From the NCBI GenBank assembly GCA_022760435.1, contig JALEFY010000024.1:1-64000 (forward strand): a DNA stretch of 64,000 nt. The letters run 5' to 3'. A model generated the notes under the pieces. That model was not told where the DNA came from. It worked only from the letters and a program-made list of their open reading frames with translations, and did no database searches. Positions 1 through 8,606 of the stretch are shown in pieces (position 1 is the first letter of the stretch; each line of letters opens with the position of its first letter). The position numbers and the translations under genes were made by a program. The stretch comes from Neomegalonema sp. (lineage in GTDB: Bacteria > Pseudomonadota > Alphaproteobacteria > Rhodobacterales > Rhodobacteraceae).

Positions 1-207
1 CGCCAACTCGCGATGCTCGCGGCTCCGATGGGGCGGCCTGACCGGCCGACGCGCGGTCGCGCTTTGGGCGGCGCATCCAAACGTCGCCCGTAACACATCG
101 CCCGACGATGCCGCCGATCGATCTCACGCCAACTCGCGATGCGCGCGGCTCCGATGGGGCGGCGCTTTCAAACGTCGCCCATCCGCGCGGTGTTGCCCTT
201 GCAGGCG
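1..207. repeat. Two copies of a structured intergenic repeat
   Basis: Two related copies lie at about 1-95 and 124-183. Both contain CGCCAACTCGCGATG and GGCTCCGATGGGGCGG. Both also end in a GGGCGGCG...CGTCGCCC hairpin (in copy two, 157-181). Copy one carries a hairpin CGGCC-TGACC-GGCCG. Related copies occur at 22783-23030. The stretch lies downstream of the minus-strand DUF302 gene and holds no gene I can support. The family resembles REP-like palindromic intergenic elements, but I do not recognise it by name. Confidence 0.7.
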
Positions 208-705
208 TTATTGAACCGCCTGCGCCGCGATTGCGTCGAAAATGGCGTCCAGCTCTGCGGACATTGCCTCCAGCGGCTCACCGCCATCGGCGAAATAGGG
301 GGAGAACACCGCGCTGGGCGTCTTGTAGGACAAGGTCGCGGTCCCATCGCCATCATCGGTGACATAGATCACGATCGGTGCCTCGATCCCGGCAGCGATA
401 TCGGCTGCCAACATGCGCACGGCAAAGTCATTGCGATAGATGCCAAAGACCGCATTGCCCGGAATATCGACCCCCCGCCCCTTGGCCGCCTTCGAAGCGC
501 TGGCGGTGTACACGACGATCATCTTGTTATCCGCCACTGCCGCGCGCAGGCTCTCCTTCAGCGCTTGGAAATCCAGCGCACTTTCATGGATCTGCCAGCC
601 CTCGCGCGCCGGGATGGTCTCTTTGGCCTGCACAAACAGCGCAGAGCTGCCAAGGATCAGCGCCGCGATCCCGAGGCGGCAGGTCTTATGGTACAGATTT
701 TTCAT
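208..705 (-). CDS. Secreted DUF302-family protein
   Basis: A 165-aa protein. Residues 1-27 form a signal peptide: a basic N-terminus, a hydrophobic stretch (LGIAALILGSSALFV) and a probable cleavage site after VQA. The mature part looks like the DUF302 fold, a small alpha/beta domain often found beside sulfur-oxidation and YeeE/YedE genes. Its start ATG overlaps the stop of the upstream YeeE/YedE gene (ATGA), with AAGGAA as ribosome site, so the two are translationally coupled. DUF302 biochemistry is not well defined. A periplasmic role with sulfur compounds is inferred only from the neighbour. Confidence 0.8.
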   Translation of the reverse strand: MKNLYHKTCRLGIAALILGSSALFVQAKETIPAREGWQIHESALDFQALKESLRAAVADNKMIVVYTASASKAAKGRGVDIPGNAVFGIYRNDFAVRMLAADIAAGIEAPIVIYVTDDGDGTATLSYKTPSAVFSPYFADGGEPLEAMSAELDAIFDAIAAQAVQ

Positions 706-1868
706 GCTTTTATTCCTTCTTCGCGTCCCCAAACCAGCGGCGGGTCCATCCCGATCCGCGCCCGCATCCACACGCCCAGGGCGCTGCCGGCGAAGCCGAA
801 GATGAGCCACCACCAGCCATGCAGGCTCCCCGAGACCACCCCGCCGACAAAGCCGCCGATATTGCAGCCAAAGCCGAGCCGGGCGCCATAGCCCATCAAC
901 ACCCCGCCGATCAGCGCGGTTCCAATATCGCGTGCCGACAACCGCCAGACCGGCGCAAAGCGTCCGGCGAGCCCCGCCGCCAGCAACGCCCCGAGCATCA
1001 CGCCAAAATTCATCACCCCGGTGCTGTTGGCGAAGACCGAGGCGCTCAGCACATCGGGCGACCACCCATTCCAGGCCAGCACCGGCACCCCGATCCCCTC
1101 GAGCAGCTTGATCCCCCAGGAGGGAAAGGCCGAAGTGATCCCCCAGGGCCGTCCCAGCGTGACAAAGGTCGCCACGATCACCCCGGCCAGCACCAGCGCG
1201 CCGAGGCTCATCGACCAGGGCCCTTGCAGGACCGAGCCATGATCGCGCAGCCGGTGCTCGATCTCGCCGTGGCGCGCCCGCTCCAGACGGATGGTGAGCG
1301 CCGCCAGCACCCCCAGCAGGCTCAAGGTCACCAGCACCGCGCCCGGCGTGCCAAGCCAACCGATCAGAGAATGCGCACCGACGCTCGGGCTGCCATTGAA
1401 GATTTGCCCCGTCCCGCTCCACAGGACCGAGCCAGCGATAAAGGCCAGCAGGGTCAGCAGCATCCGGCTCGAGCCACCGCCGACAGTGAAGAGCGTGCCC
1501 GACCCGCAACCACCGCCCAGTTGCATGCCAAAGCCAAACAGGGCCGCGCCAAAGGCGGAGGTCAGCGACATCGGGAACACCCAACCGCTGGCGCGCACCC
1601 CGATCGCCTCACCGTAAGAGATCAGCGGCAGGGTGATCACGCTGGCAAGCGCGAGCAGCAGCAATTGCGCGCGAAACCCGGCCCCGCGCCGCTCGCGAAC
1701 GAGCCGCCGCCAGCCTGCGGTAAAGCCGAAGGCCGCATGATACAGCGCCACTCCGCCCACCGCGCCAACAAGGGCCGCACCGCCCAGAGCGCTGCCGCCC
1801 TCGTCCGCGGCGCGCCAGACCACCCAGAGCAGGGCCAGTATCGCGCCAATGATCACGCCAATTTGCAC
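702..1868 (-). CDS. YeeE/YedE (TsuA-like) sulfur-compound transporter
   Basis: A 388-aa polytopic inner-membrane protein with roughly nine hydrophobic segments. The family signatures are GGGCGSG (Cys121) and GFGCNIGG (Cys335), the conserved cysteine-containing loops that line the thiosulfate path in TsuA-type YeeE proteins. Import of thiosulfate or a related sulfur species is the likely role. The start is GTG at 1868, because AAGGAGGGG sits just upstream; the open frame extends further upstream, but that part is not protein-like. It forms a two-gene operon with the DUF302 gene. The substrate is inferred from the family. Confidence 0.85.
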   Translation of the reverse strand: MQIGVIIGAILALLWVVWRAADEGGSALGGAALVGAVGGVALYHAAFGFTAGWRRLVRERRGAGFRAQLLLLALASVITLPLISYGEAIGVRASGWVFPMSLTSAFGAALFGFGMQLGGGCGSGTLFTVGGGSSRMLLTLLAFIAGSVLWSGTGQIFNGSPSVGAHSLIGWLGTPGAVLVTLSLLGVLAALTIRLERARHGEIEHRLRDHGSVLQGPWSMSLGALVLAGVIVATFVTLGRPWGITSAFPSWGIKLLEGIGVPVLAWNGWSPDVLSASVFANSTGVMNFGVMLGALLAAGLAGRFAPVWRLSARDIGTALIGGVLMGYGARLGFGCNIGGFVGGVVSGSLHGWWWLIFGFAGSALGVWMRARIGMDPPLVWGREEGIKA

Positions 1869-2185
1869 TCTTATCCCCTCCTTGGGTGGTTCAAGTGACC
1901 CGGCGGCCCCGAACCTGTCGCGCTCTTGCCGCAATGCAGCGTGCATGCTCGACCGTCGAATTTCAGTGCCCGCCAAAAGGAAGCCAAACCAAAGACTTCG
2001 CACCATTCCCGGCAAGCGCGCCGGGTTTTGCTTAGCAGCACCGCCGCTCGCAATTGCATCACTCCTATGTGAAGGCCCGTCTATAGGAACGCGAGCGCTT
2101 CTTGTTCTAGAATATTTCCCTAGCGGCAACGCCGCCTGTCGCCAAAGCGCCAAGCGCGTCTGGCTTTGCAATGAAAGGTTTGACC
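1869..2185. promoter_or_regulatory. Divergent intergenic region
   Basis: This 317-bp gap separates the minus-strand YeeE/YedE gene from the plus-strand TPR gene, so it should carry both promoters. It is more AT-rich near 2040-2125 than its surroundings and contains the palindrome TTCTAGAA at 2105-2112. No gene or clear -35/-10 pair could be assigned with confidence. Confidence 0.4.
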
Positions 2186-3556
2186 ATGTCTGCGACCGAT
2201 GCCTTTGGCTATGAAATGTCCTTGGAAGCGTCCGCGAACCAGTCCGCCGCCATCGACGCCTGGAACAAGACCGTCCATGCGTTTCTGGCGCATTCGGCGC
2301 AAACCCCGGTCTATCTGGGTCAGACCCTCGAGCTTGCCCCCGATTTCGCTCTGGCCCATGCCGCGAAGGGGTTCTTCATGCTGCTGCTCGGGCGGCGCGA
2401 ACTGGTGCCCGCAGCGCAAGAAGCCTGGGCGACGGCAGCGACACAAACCGGCGAGCTGACCGCGCGCGAGCAAGCTTATATCGATGCGCTCAAACTTTAT
2501 CTGGGCGGCTCGCTCGCACAAGCGGCCTCACGGCTCGATGCGGTGCTCAAGACCCATCCGGGCGATGCGCTCCTGCTCAAGCTCGTGCATGCGATCCGCT
2601 TCGTTCTGGGCGATGCGCCGGGCATGCGCCGCTCGATCGAGGATGTGCTCGATGCCTATGACGCGGCGCATTCTGCCTCGGGCTATGTCAATGGCTGTTA
2701 TGCCTTCGCGCTGGAGGAGACCGGCGATTATCTCGCCGCCGAGCGCCGGGGCCGCGATGCGATGATGATGGCCAATGACGATGCCTGGGGCCTGCATGCG
2801 GTGGCCCATGTCATGGACATGACCGGGCGCAGCGCCGAAGGGGTCACCTGGATCTCGCGCCAGCCGCAAGCCTGGTCGCATTGCAATAATTTCGGCTACC
2901 ATGTGTGGTGGCATCTCGCGCTGTTCCATCTCGATCGCGGCGAGCATGCGCGGGTGCTTGAGCTCTACGATACCGAGATCCGGCGCGAGAAGACCGATGA
3001 TTACCGCGACATCTCCAACGGGGCTTCGCTGCTGATGCGGCTCGAGCTTGAGGGCGTCGATGTCGGCCCGCGCTGGGAAGAGATGGCCGAGTTTGCCGCC
3101 AAGCGCACCGATGATGGCTGCGTCGTCTTCGCCGACCTGCATTACGCTCTGGCGCTCAATGCCACCGGGCGCTGCTATCAATCGGACCGGCTCCTGGCCT
3201 CGATGCGCGCGCAGGCAGAGCGCAAGACAGCCTGTATGGATCAGGTCGCCGCCGATACCGGCGTGCCGGCCGCGCTCGGGCTGCGCGCCTTTTCCGAAGC
3301 CGACTATGCCGGCGCCTATGCGCATCTGAGCCGGGCCCGCCCGCAACTGCACCGGGTAGGCGGCTCGCACGCCCAGCGCGATGTGTTCGAGCGGGTGAGC
3401 ATCGAGGCCGCCTTGCGCGCAGGATTGCTTGACGAGGCGCAAGGCTTGCTGCAAGAGCGCCTGCGCCATCGCGGTGCGATTGATGCCTATGCAGAGCACC
3501 GACTGGCCCGCATTGCCCAATTGCGCGGCACCGGCCCGATTGCCGTGGCCTCCTGA
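2186..3556 (+). CDS. TPR-repeat protein
   Basis: A 456-aa soluble protein made almost entirely of helical tetratricopeptide-like repeats, for example around LELAPDFALAHAAKGFF, with no signal peptide. It resembles the bacterial TPR proteins often annotated as StaR-like. ATG 2186 is preferred to the upstream ATG at 2171 because GAAAGG lies 7 bases before it. The role is unknown; TPR arrays usually bind partner proteins. It is followed 28 bp later by the OpgC-like gene on the same strand, so the two may be co-transcribed. Confidence 0.8.
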   Translation: MSATDAFGYEMSLEASANQSAAIDAWNKTVHAFLAHSAQTPVYLGQTLELAPDFALAHAAKGFFMLLLGRRELVPAAQEAWATAATQTGELTAREQAYIDALKLYLGGSLAQAASRLDAVLKTHPGDALLLKLVHAIRFVLGDAPGMRRSIEDVLDAYDAAHSASGYVNGCYAFALEETGDYLAAERRGRDAMMMANDDAWGLHAVAHVMDMTGRSAEGVTWISRQPQAWSHCNNFGYHVWWHLALFHLDRGEHARVLELYDTEIRREKTDDYRDISNGASLLMRLELEGVDVGPRWEEMAEFAAKRTDDGCVVFADLHYALALNATGRCYQSDRLLASMRAQAERKTACMDQVAADTGVPAALGLRAFSEADYAGAYAHLSRARPQLHRVGGSHAQRDVFERVSIEAALRAGLLDEAQGLLQERLRHRGAIDAYAEHRLARIAQLRGTGPIAVAS

Positions 3557-3584
3557 GCGCGCAGTCACGATCCGAAAGAGATCC

Positions 3585-4850
3585 ATGAAGACCGACACCT
3601 CCCTGAGCGGCGAGGCCCAGAGCCATGCCGCCGCCCGCGCCGAGCGCGAGAAAAAGCGCGATCCACGGCTTGATTTCTTCCGTGGCCTCGGGATGTTCAT
3701 CATCCTGATCGCCCATATCCCCTGGGATAGCTGGAACCGCTGGATCCCGGCCCGGTTCGGCTATTCGGACGCCACCGAGATCTTCGTGTTCTGCTCCGGC
3801 GCGGCCTCGGCGATGGCCTTCCTGACCCTGTTCGAGACCCGGGGATGGTGGATCGGAACCGCCCGGATCCTTTGGCGGATCTGGCAACTCTACTGGTGCC
3901 ATATCGGCGTCTTCTTCGCGGTTCTCACCGCTCTGGTCATTGTCGATGGCAGCGGCTTTGATCCGACCAAGAGCCATGTCACGACGCTCAATCTGGCGCG
4001 GTTTGTGGACGATCCGGCCGCCTTTCTGCCGGGCTTGTTCAGCCTAAGCTATGTGCCGAACCTATTTGACATCCTGCCGATGTATATGGTGATCCTCGCG
4101 CTCTTGCCGGTCGTGATCGCGCTGAGCCGCTGGCGCGGGCCGGACGGGCGGCCCTGGCTGGTCTTCGCCTTTTCGCTCGGCTTGTGGATGGCGGCGAGTC
4201 AGCCTTGGCTGAGCTTTATTGATGTGCCGGTCTTTCAGGGACTGAATCTGCCCGCCGAACCGGTTGGCGAGGCCCGCACCTGGTTTTTCAACCCGTTTGC
4301 CTGGCAATTGGTATTCTTCACCGGCTTTGCATTCGCGGTCGGATGGCTGCCAGCGCCGCCGATCTCGCCGCGCCTGATGTGGATCGCCGCTGCCGTGCTC
4401 GTGATCTCGGCGCCGCTCGATCCCGATGGCGTGCCGATCTGGCGACTGATGGGGATGGTCGAGGGCTTGCAGCCGGTGGTGCAACAGATCACTCATGACA
4501 CCGCCTCGCTGCACTCGAAGAGCTTTTTCGGGCTGCTGCGCTATGTGCATTTCCTGTGTCTGGCTTATCTGGTCTGGGCGCTGGCGGGCGAGCGCGGCGC
4601 GCATCTGCCCGATACCGGGATCCCGGGCAAGCTGGTGACGATCGTGCGCCGGGTCGGGCAACAATCGCTGGCGGTGTTCATCGCCTCGCTGGTGATCTCG
4701 CGCCTGCTGGGCGTGCTGATGCACAAATATGACGGGCTGAACACACTCGGTGTGACGATCGCCGTCAACCTGCTCGGCTTTGCCCTGCTGGTCGCGGTCG
4801 CCTATACCGCGCGCTATTTCCGCAACCCGCCATGGTCCAAACCGAGGTGA
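3585..4850 (+). CDS. opgC: OpgC-family membrane protein
   Basis: A 421-aa inner-membrane protein. A charged cytoplasmic N-terminus ending in DPRLDFFRGLGMFIILIAHIPWD opens the first membrane helix; this matches the OpgC/acyltransferase-3 group, where RxDxxRG-like segments start the domain. About ten hydrophobic segments follow. OpgC adds succinyl groups to periplasmic glucans, but family members in Rhodobacterales are annotated from similarity only. No opgG/opgH is visible nearby. The start follows GAAAGAG at suitable spacing. The C-terminus (PPWSKPR) ends close to the convergent trmJ. Confidence 0.8.
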   Translation: MKTDTSLSGEAQSHAAARAEREKKRDPRLDFFRGLGMFIILIAHIPWDSWNRWIPARFGYSDATEIFVFCSGAASAMAFLTLFETRGWWIGTARILWRIWQLYWCHIGVFFAVLTALVIVDGSGFDPTKSHVTTLNLARFVDDPAAFLPGLFSLSYVPNLFDILPMYMVILALLPVVIALSRWRGPDGRPWLVFAFSLGLWMAASQPWLSFIDVPVFQGLNLPAEPVGEARTWFFNPFAWQLVFFTGFAFAVGWLPAPPISPRLMWIAAAVLVISAPLDPDGVPIWRLMGMVEGLQPVVQQITHDTASLHSKSFFGLLRYVHFLCLAYLVWALAGERGAHLPDTGIPGKLVTIVRRVGQQSLAVFIASLVISRLLGVLMHKYDGLNTLGVTIAVNLLGFALLVAVAYTARYFRNPPWSKPR

Positions 4851-4874
4851 GGGTCAGCCCAAACCGAGCCCGCG

Positions 4875-5693
4875 TCAGCCCTTGCGGCGGCGCCGCTCGG
4901 CCAGGGTCCGCACCACCCCGCGCATCATCCGCACATCCTGCTCGGTAAAGGGTGTGCGGCTGAGCAGATTGCGCAAGGACAGCCGCATATGCGCTGCCTT
5001 GTCCTCCGGCCAGAAGTAATTGGCCTCTTCAAGCTCTTCGACAAAATGGACGAACAGCCGCTCGATATCCACCTGCGCGGCCAGCGCACTGTCACCGGTC
5101 TCATAGACATCCGACCGATGCTCAACCGCCGCCTTGCGGATCTCCGAGGCCATCAGCAGCACGCATTGGCCCAGATTGAGCGATGAGAATACCGGATTGG
5201 TCGGGACGGTGATGATGATATTGGCCGCCGCGATGGCGTCGTTTTCCAGCCCGGTACGCTCGCGACCGAACAGGATGCCGACCCGCTCACCATCGCGCAT
5301 CCGCGCCATGGCATCTTGCGCCGCCGCCTCTGGATCCATGACCCGTTTGGTCAACTCGCGCGGACGCGCCGTCGTCGCATAGACGGTGGTCAGATCGGCG
5401 ATCGCTGCCGGGGTCGTGTCGAACACCCGGGTGCGATCGAGAACCATGGTCGCGCCGGAGGCCATCGCCACCGCCCGCTCATTCGGCCAGCCATCGCGCG
5501 GATCGACCAGCCGCAAATCGGCGCAGCCAAAGTTCCACATGGCGCGGGCCGCAGCCCCGATATTCTCGCCCATCTGCGGCTCGACGAGGATAAAGGCCGG
5601 TGCGCGCAAAGCGGCCTCGGGCGATCGGCGATCGAGAGCGGAAATGTCGGTGTTGTCGGTCTTGGTGTTATGGGTCTTGGCATCATCGGTCAT
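4875..5693 (-). CDS. trmJ: tRNA (cytidine/uridine-2'-O-)-methyltransferase TrmJ
   Basis: A 272-aa SpoU-superfamily (SPOUT) methyltransferase expected to methylate the 2'-O of nucleotide 32 in tRNAs using SAM. Motif 1 is the ILVEPQMGENIGAAARAMWNFG segment, motif 2 is GILFGRERTGLENDAI and motif 3 is PTNPVFSSLNLGQCVLLMASEI. Together they form the trefoil-knot cofactor site. The C-terminal helical region (FVHFVEELEEANYFWPEDK... LLSRTPFTEQDVRMMRGVVRTL) is typical of TrmJ rather than TrmH. ATG 5693 is chosen; the upstream extension is not conserved-looking. Confidence 0.9.
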   Translation of the reverse strand: MTDDAKTHNTKTDNTDISALDRRSPEAALRAPAFILVEPQMGENIGAAARAMWNFGCADLRLVDPRDGWPNERAVAMASGATMVLDRTRVFDTTPAAIADLTTVYATTARPRELTKRVMDPEAAAQDAMARMRDGERVGILFGRERTGLENDAIAAANIIITVPTNPVFSSLNLGQCVLLMASEIRKAAVEHRSDVYETGDSALAAQVDIERLFVHFVEELEEANYFWPEDKAAHMRLSLRNLLSRTPFTEQDVRMMRGVVRTLAERRRRKG

Positions 5694-5743
5694 GGCCGCG
5701 CTTATGACACGGCCATGACAGGCAAATCCAGCCGCAAGCTGCA

Positions 5744-7018
5744 TCAGCCGAAGATGAAATCGCTCTCGTCAATGCTTCCGGCATTGGTGTTGAGCAGCGT
5801 GGCGCTTGTGCCAAGGTCGATCTCAATGACGGTATTGGCCCCAACTTGCGTGATCACGAGATCATCGAAAGTGACCGCGCCGCTGATCTCGAACTGATCG
5901 ATGCCGTTCTGGAAACCGCGGATGGTATCATCGCCCAGATAGCCCGCCGCCCCGCTCCAGGAGCCGGTGCCGTAGACGAAGGTATCCGCCCCGCCAGCGC
6001 CATTGATGATATCATCGCCAGCACCGCCGATGATCCGGTCATCGCCATTGCCGCCAAGCAGACGGTCCGCACCGTCGCCGCCATCGATAAGGTCATCCCC
6101 GGCGCCGCCAATGATCAGATCGTCGCCATCGCCACCGACAAGCTCATCGACACCATCGCCGCCATTCATCTTGTCGTCGCCATCGCCGCCATATAGCAGG
6201 TCATCGCCCTTCTGCCCGATCAGCAGGTCATTGCCGCCATGACCGTAAAGCGTGTCATTGCCGGCGCGGCCGCCGATCTTGTCATCGCCGCCGGTGCTCG
6301 AGCTATAGGTGCTCTCAGCATCGCCATAGAGAAGATCATCGCCATCGCCGCCATTGAGATTGTCGTGACCATCGCCACCGATCAGCGTGTCATCGCCGCG
6401 CTTGCCAACGAGACTATCGTCACCGGCACCGCCATCGAGCGTGTTATCCGCGCCGCTGCCGATGAGCAGATCATTGAACTCGCCAGCCAGAACATTCTCG
6501 ATGGAGCTGATCGTGTCGCGCGAGCCGGTACCGTCATCCGCAAAGCCCTGACCGAGATTGACCACGACCCGATCTTCGAGACCGAAAAGGTAGCGGACTG
6601 TATCCACGCCCGCACCACCATCGATGATATCAACACCGCTCAACGGCTCGATCAGGTCATCACCGCCGAGCCCGTAGAGCTTGTCGGCATAATAGCCGCC
6701 GCCGATGACTTCACCCGCCGCGCTCCCCTCATAGTCCCAGGCAAGCTGCGTGAAGTCGATGGTCTCATTGGCCAGCGCAATCATGTCCCAATTCATGTTG
6801 GTGACAGAAGCAAGCTGATTGCCATTCTCGGAGATATAAAGGGCGGTCAGGTAGAGACCCGATTGGGTGAAACTTCCCTGAAAATCAAAATCAATGCCCA
6901 GCGAAGTCCCGAGGATGCGCGTACTTGTCTGGCTGGTGATTTCCAGATCGTAAGCACCGATGATGAAATAGCTCAGCCAGTAACCATCTGCCTCTGGATC
7001 ATGACGTACGGTAACCAT
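5744..7018 (-). CDS. RTX calcium-binding repeat protein (paralogue 1)
   Basis: A 424-aa protein. Residues ~1-105 form a beta-rich domain I do not recognise (starting MVTVRHDPEADGYWLSYF). From about 110 onward there are tandem glycine/aspartate nonapeptides of the GGxGxDxLx type (GGAGDDSLVGKRGDDTLIGG and many more), which bind Ca2+ in a beta-roll. A tail ends ESDFIFG, as expected for an uncleaved type I secretion signal. No N-terminal signal peptide is present, so export through a type I system encoded elsewhere is likely. AGAGGGG lies before ATG 7018. The neighbouring gene is a paralogue. Confidence 0.85.
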   Translation of the reverse strand: MVTVRHDPEADGYWLSYFIIGAYDLEITSQTSTRILGTSLGIDFDFQGSFTQSGLYLTALYISENGNQLASVTNMNWDMIALANETIDFTQLAWDYEGSAAGEVIGGGYYADKLYGLGGDDLIEPLSGVDIIDGGAGVDTVRYLFGLEDRVVVNLGQGFADDGTGSRDTISSIENVLAGEFNDLLIGSGADNTLDGGAGDDSLVGKRGDDTLIGGDGHDNLNGGDGDDLLYGDAESTYSSSTGGDDKIGGRAGNDTLYGHGGNDLLIGQKGDDLLYGGDGDDKMNGGDGVDELVGGDGDDLIIGGAGDDLIDGGDGADRLLGGNGDDRIIGGAGDDIINGAGGADTFVYGTGSWSGAAGYLGDDTIRGFQNGIDQFEISGAVTFDDLVITQVGANTVIEIDLGTSATLLNTNAGSIDESDFIFG

Positions 7019-7116
7019 GAAAATCCCCTCTGCATTGCCCAAGCAGAGGCGTAACATTCACCGTTTATGGATACAACTCCGTGCGGCACCTTGACCGCGC
7101 CTGATGCGGTTGAGTT

Positions 7117-8373
7117 TTACAAGAAGATGAAATCTTCCGCACCAATCACACCTGACGCGCGATCTTCGAGCAGGATCGTTCCATCGCCGAACGCAATCAG
7201 CGCGCCCGATTCGGTCTGGGTGATGGTCAGATTCTCGAACCCGGAAACGCTCAGGAGCGAGATCTCGATACGATCCTCACCATCGCGCCAGAAGCGGATG
7301 GTATCGGTGCCAAAATCGCTGCCATCATAGACAAAGACATCGAGATCGGCGCCGCCGATCAGCAGATCATCACCGCCACCGCCGACAAGCCGGTCAATGC
7401 CATTGCCGCCGCGCAAGGCATCATTCCCGGCCCCGCCCGCAAGCCGATCCGCACCGGCTGCGCCGTTGAGGCGATCGGCGCCCGCACCGCCCAGAATGGC
7501 GTCATCGCCATCGCCGCCATGCAGCCAGTCATCGCCATCTCCCCCCGCGAGGGTATCATCACCGCGCTGCCCGTTCAGAAGATCATTCCCGCCATCGCCG
7601 CTGAGCTGGTCGTCATCGGCAGAGCCCATCAGCCGATCATTCCCCGCACCGCCCTCGAGCAGATCGGCCCCGTTCGCGCCGATCAGCAGATCATCGCCTT
7701 CGCCGCCGCGCAGCCAGTCATTGCCGCCGCGTCCATTGAGCCGATCCAGCCCGGCACCGCCATCGAGCAGGTTTTCCGTGCCCGCCCCCAGCATCAGATC
7801 GTCAAACTCCGTGCCGATGGCGTTCTCGATGGCAATCAGGGTATCGCGATCGCCCCAGGCATCGATGGCGAATTGCTTGGCAAGATTGAGCACAATCCCC
7901 TGCTCCGCGCCTTCGGCATAGGTGACCGTGTCCGAGCCCACCCCGCCCCGGATCAGATCGCGCCCGGCATAGGGCTCAACCACATCATTGCCCGCAAACA
8001 GACGGAACGTGTCATCAGCGCCGCCACCAAAGGCAGCCTCGGCCACGCTGGAGCCGCGATAATCCCATTCTTGCTCGAAAAAGCTCTCGAGCGCAGCCGC
8101 CTCACCGCCATTGGCATCAAAGGAAAGCGCCAGGCCGCTTGCCTGTGCGACCAGCGCGTCATCGAGAGAGAATTGCATCGCGGTGAATTGGGCACCGACA
8201 TCGCCAAAGCTGCCGGAGAACCGGGCGGTCAGCCCCGGCAGCTCCGAAGCCGCGCCGGTTTGTACGACAATTTCATCCAGCGAGACGCTGATCGTCTCGC
8301 CATAAAGCGCCGCTTGCAGAAAGTAATTGTAGAAATAGCTTTCCGCCCCGGCTGCGTGAGAGACAACCGCCAT
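7117..8373 (-). CDS. RTX calcium-binding repeat protein (paralogue 2)
   Basis: A 418-aa protein with the same plan as its downstream neighbour. An N-terminal ~110-residue domain of unknown function ends in a WDYRGSSVAEAAFGGG block. A long run of GGxGxDxL nonapeptides follows, then a C-terminal GAEDFIFL type I secretion-like end. The shared blocks WDYxGS, DxxEPxxGxDxIxGG and IENxxGTEFDDL show that the two genes arose by duplication. ATG 8373 is used; an in-frame GTG two codons upstream is an alternative. The genes lie head-to-tail with a 98-bp gap, so they may be co-transcribed. Confidence 0.85.
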   Translation of the reverse strand: MAVVSHAAGAESYFYNYFLQAALYGETISVSLDEIVVQTGAASELPGLTARFSGSFGDVGAQFTAMQFSLDDALVAQASGLALSFDANGGEAAALESFFEQEWDYRGSSVAEAAFGGGADDTFRLFAGNDVVEPYAGRDLIRGGVGSDTVTYAEGAEQGIVLNLAKQFAIDAWGDRDTLIAIENAIGTEFDDLMLGAGTENLLDGGAGLDRLNGRGGNDWLRGGEGDDLLIGANGADLLEGGAGNDRLMGSADDDQLSGDGGNDLLNGQRGDDTLAGGDGDDWLHGGDGDDAILGGAGADRLNGAAGADRLAGGAGNDALRGGNGIDRLVGGGGDDLLIGGADLDVFVYDGSDFGTDTIRFWRDGEDRIEISLLSVSGFENLTITQTESGALIAFGDGTILLEDRASGVIGAEDFIFL

Positions 8374-8606
8374 GATCACAGCCCCAGCGTTGGTATGGTT
8401 TCATCTCCCGCCAGTTTAGCGGCTGGGCCTTAAGAATCCTTCGCCAAGAATCCTTCGCCCCGGAGCGGCGCGCGCGACAAAACTTCCGCAACGATGCGCC
8501 TGCAAACTCTGGACGCTGCCCGCGCGCAATGGTAACGCTGCGCCGCACGGTCGAATTGTTCGGCAATGAGGCCCGAAACGTAGCGGACCCAGATCGAGGG
8601 AGAGCC

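Noticed and set aside
378-1898. Long plus-strand frame opposite the YeeE/YedE and DUF302 genes
   Set aside because: Arg/Pro/Gln-rich nonsense composition, no domain, antisense to well-supported genes; typical of high-GC shadow frames.
6239-7054. Plus-strand frame opposite the RTX gene rich in Ile/Ala
   Set aside because: It mirrors the repetitive GGxGxDxL codons on the other strand; the minus-strand RTX protein is clearly real.
5800-7700. Dense short repeats as a possible CRISPR array
   Set aside because: The repeats are in-frame RTX nonapeptide codons without uniform repeat/spacer structure.
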